A DNA stretch of 64,000 nucleotides from NCBI GenBank assembly GCA_944321735.1, contig CALUMK010000004.1, forward strand, positions 1 to 64,000, in the 5' to 3' direction. The position numbers and the translations under genes are program-made. The notes under the pieces are model-generated. The model was given only the letters and a program-made list of their open reading frames with translations. It did not search any database and was not told the DNA's origin. This document shows positions 63,647 to 64,000 of this stretch, piece by piece (the stretch's first letter is position 1; the number at the start of each line of letters is the position of its first letter). The DNA comes from an uncultured Bacteroidales bacterium (GTDB taxonomy: Bacteria; Bacteroidota; Bacteroidia; Bacteroidales; P3).

Positions 63647-64000
63647 CTAATCCTTAGCATCGGCTATCGTCTTCTGAAGATTCCGGAAACCTTTCCCCAA
63701 AATCTCATAAGCCGGCAAGACGGTAAGGAAAGCATTGGGATCCACTTGGTTGACCACTTCACGCAAGGTACCAATCTGAGTCTTCGGCAAGACGGTATAG
63801 ATGATATGCTTCTCGTCGCCCGAATACAAGCCCTTGCCTTGGAGGAACGTCCCGCCCCGATGCATCGTGAACAGGACGGCATCGCGCATCTCCATCGGCT
63901 TGTCGGTAATAATCAGCACCGCCTTTTCGGTACGGACCCCTTCCATGATGGTATCCACCACCCGGCCATAAACAAAAATCGTAATCCACGAGTAGAGAGG
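63647..64000 (-). CDS. YitT/DUF2179-family membrane protein, C-terminal part
   Basis: The frame enters from beyond the window's end and covers 117 residues. PLYSWITIFVYGRVVDTIME is the last membrane helix and its exit. TEKAVLIITDKPMEMRDAVL and MHRGGTFLQGKGLYSGDEKH are the C-terminal DUF2179 domain, a ferredoxin-like fold that in relatives binds a nucleotide. The family (YitT) has five or six membrane helices of unknown transport role. The frame has no internal start that would make a complete short protein. Confidence 0.9.
   Translation of the reverse strand, partial: PLYSWITIFVYGRVVDTIMEGVRTEKAVLIITDKPMEMRDAVLFTMHRGGTFLQGKGLYSGDEKHIIYTVLPKTQIGTLREVVNQVDPNAFLTVLPAYEILGKGFRNLQKTIADAKD

Noticed and set aside
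1-64000. A complete diversity-generating retroelement
   Set aside because: Variable-region-like ends exist, but I found no reverse transcriptase, accessory gene or adenine-rich template repeat in the window.

Overview
The window looks like chromosomal DNA of a member of the Bacteroidales (Bacteroidota). The evidence is: promoters of the TTTG-N19-TAnnTTTG type (clearest at 46438-46468), a type IX secretion (T9SS) C-terminal sorting domain, BACON and DUF4836 proteins, SIMPL/AsmA-like envelope proteins, lipoproteins with a Cys lipobox, and the sufBCD and rplU-rpmA gene sets. I cannot name a genus. Nearly all genes are on the minus strand. Position 1 may be a contig edge, because a perfect 42-bp palindrome lies there.

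Layout. 1-1.9 kb: a broken type I restriction specificity gene (hsdS) divergent from a tyrosine recombinase, the arrangement of phase-variable hsdS loci. 2-8.4 kb: thiL, a two-subunit threonine/serine exporter pair, tRNA-His, a YgiQ radical SAM enzyme and a lipoprotein. 8.4-32.2 kb: the main accessory region, described below. 32.9-41 kb: a PD-(D/E)XK (Rpn-type) nuclease, a SIMPL protein, rpmA/rplU, a large AsmA-like protein and rpoN. 41-49.6 kb: surface polysaccharide genes (O-antigen ligase-like, two polymerase-like proteins, two glycosyltransferases, a hexapeptide acyltransferase and a Wzx-type flippase). 49.8-53.6 kb: sufBCD. 53.6-64 kb: a 1248-aa beta-propeller/barrel protein, pckA, two paralogous outer-membrane barrels, a C10 (streptopain) protease with a T9SS tail, and the end of a YitT-family membrane protein.

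The most interesting part is a run of 16 co-directional genes from 32210 down to 10205 that reads as a Ser/Thr phosphorylation system spanning the envelope. It holds five protein kinases. Three are near-identical receptor-like kinases (cytoplasmic kinase, one membrane segment, a coiled stalk, and a C-terminal formylglycine-enzyme-fold domain without the catalytic cysteines). One is a kinase-FHA fusion and one is a polytopic kinase. Around them are a PP2C phosphatase, three more FHA proteins (one fused across the membrane to a trypsin-like protease), zinc-ribbon proteins, a MotA/TolQ/ExbB-type channel subunit with a candidate MotB/ExbD-like partner, and two secreted or outer-membrane proteins that share an N-terminal module. 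The likely flow is: ectodomains sense, kinases phosphorylate, FHA domains read, PP2C resets, and the proton-channel pair couples the inner membrane to the periplasm. That flow is inference.

Two features suggest the system diversifies and may switch. First, the last ~40 codons of the three receptor kinases differ almost only at NNC/NNT codons between invariant blocks, the pattern left by diversity-generating retroelements (DGRs). Orphan 3' ends of further copies lie between the genes. No reverse transcriptase or template repeat is in the window. Second, upstream of the first gene a ~210-bp AT-rich segment with a promoter-like box is bounded by 20-bp perfect inverted repeats, so it could be an invertible promoter or an attenuator.
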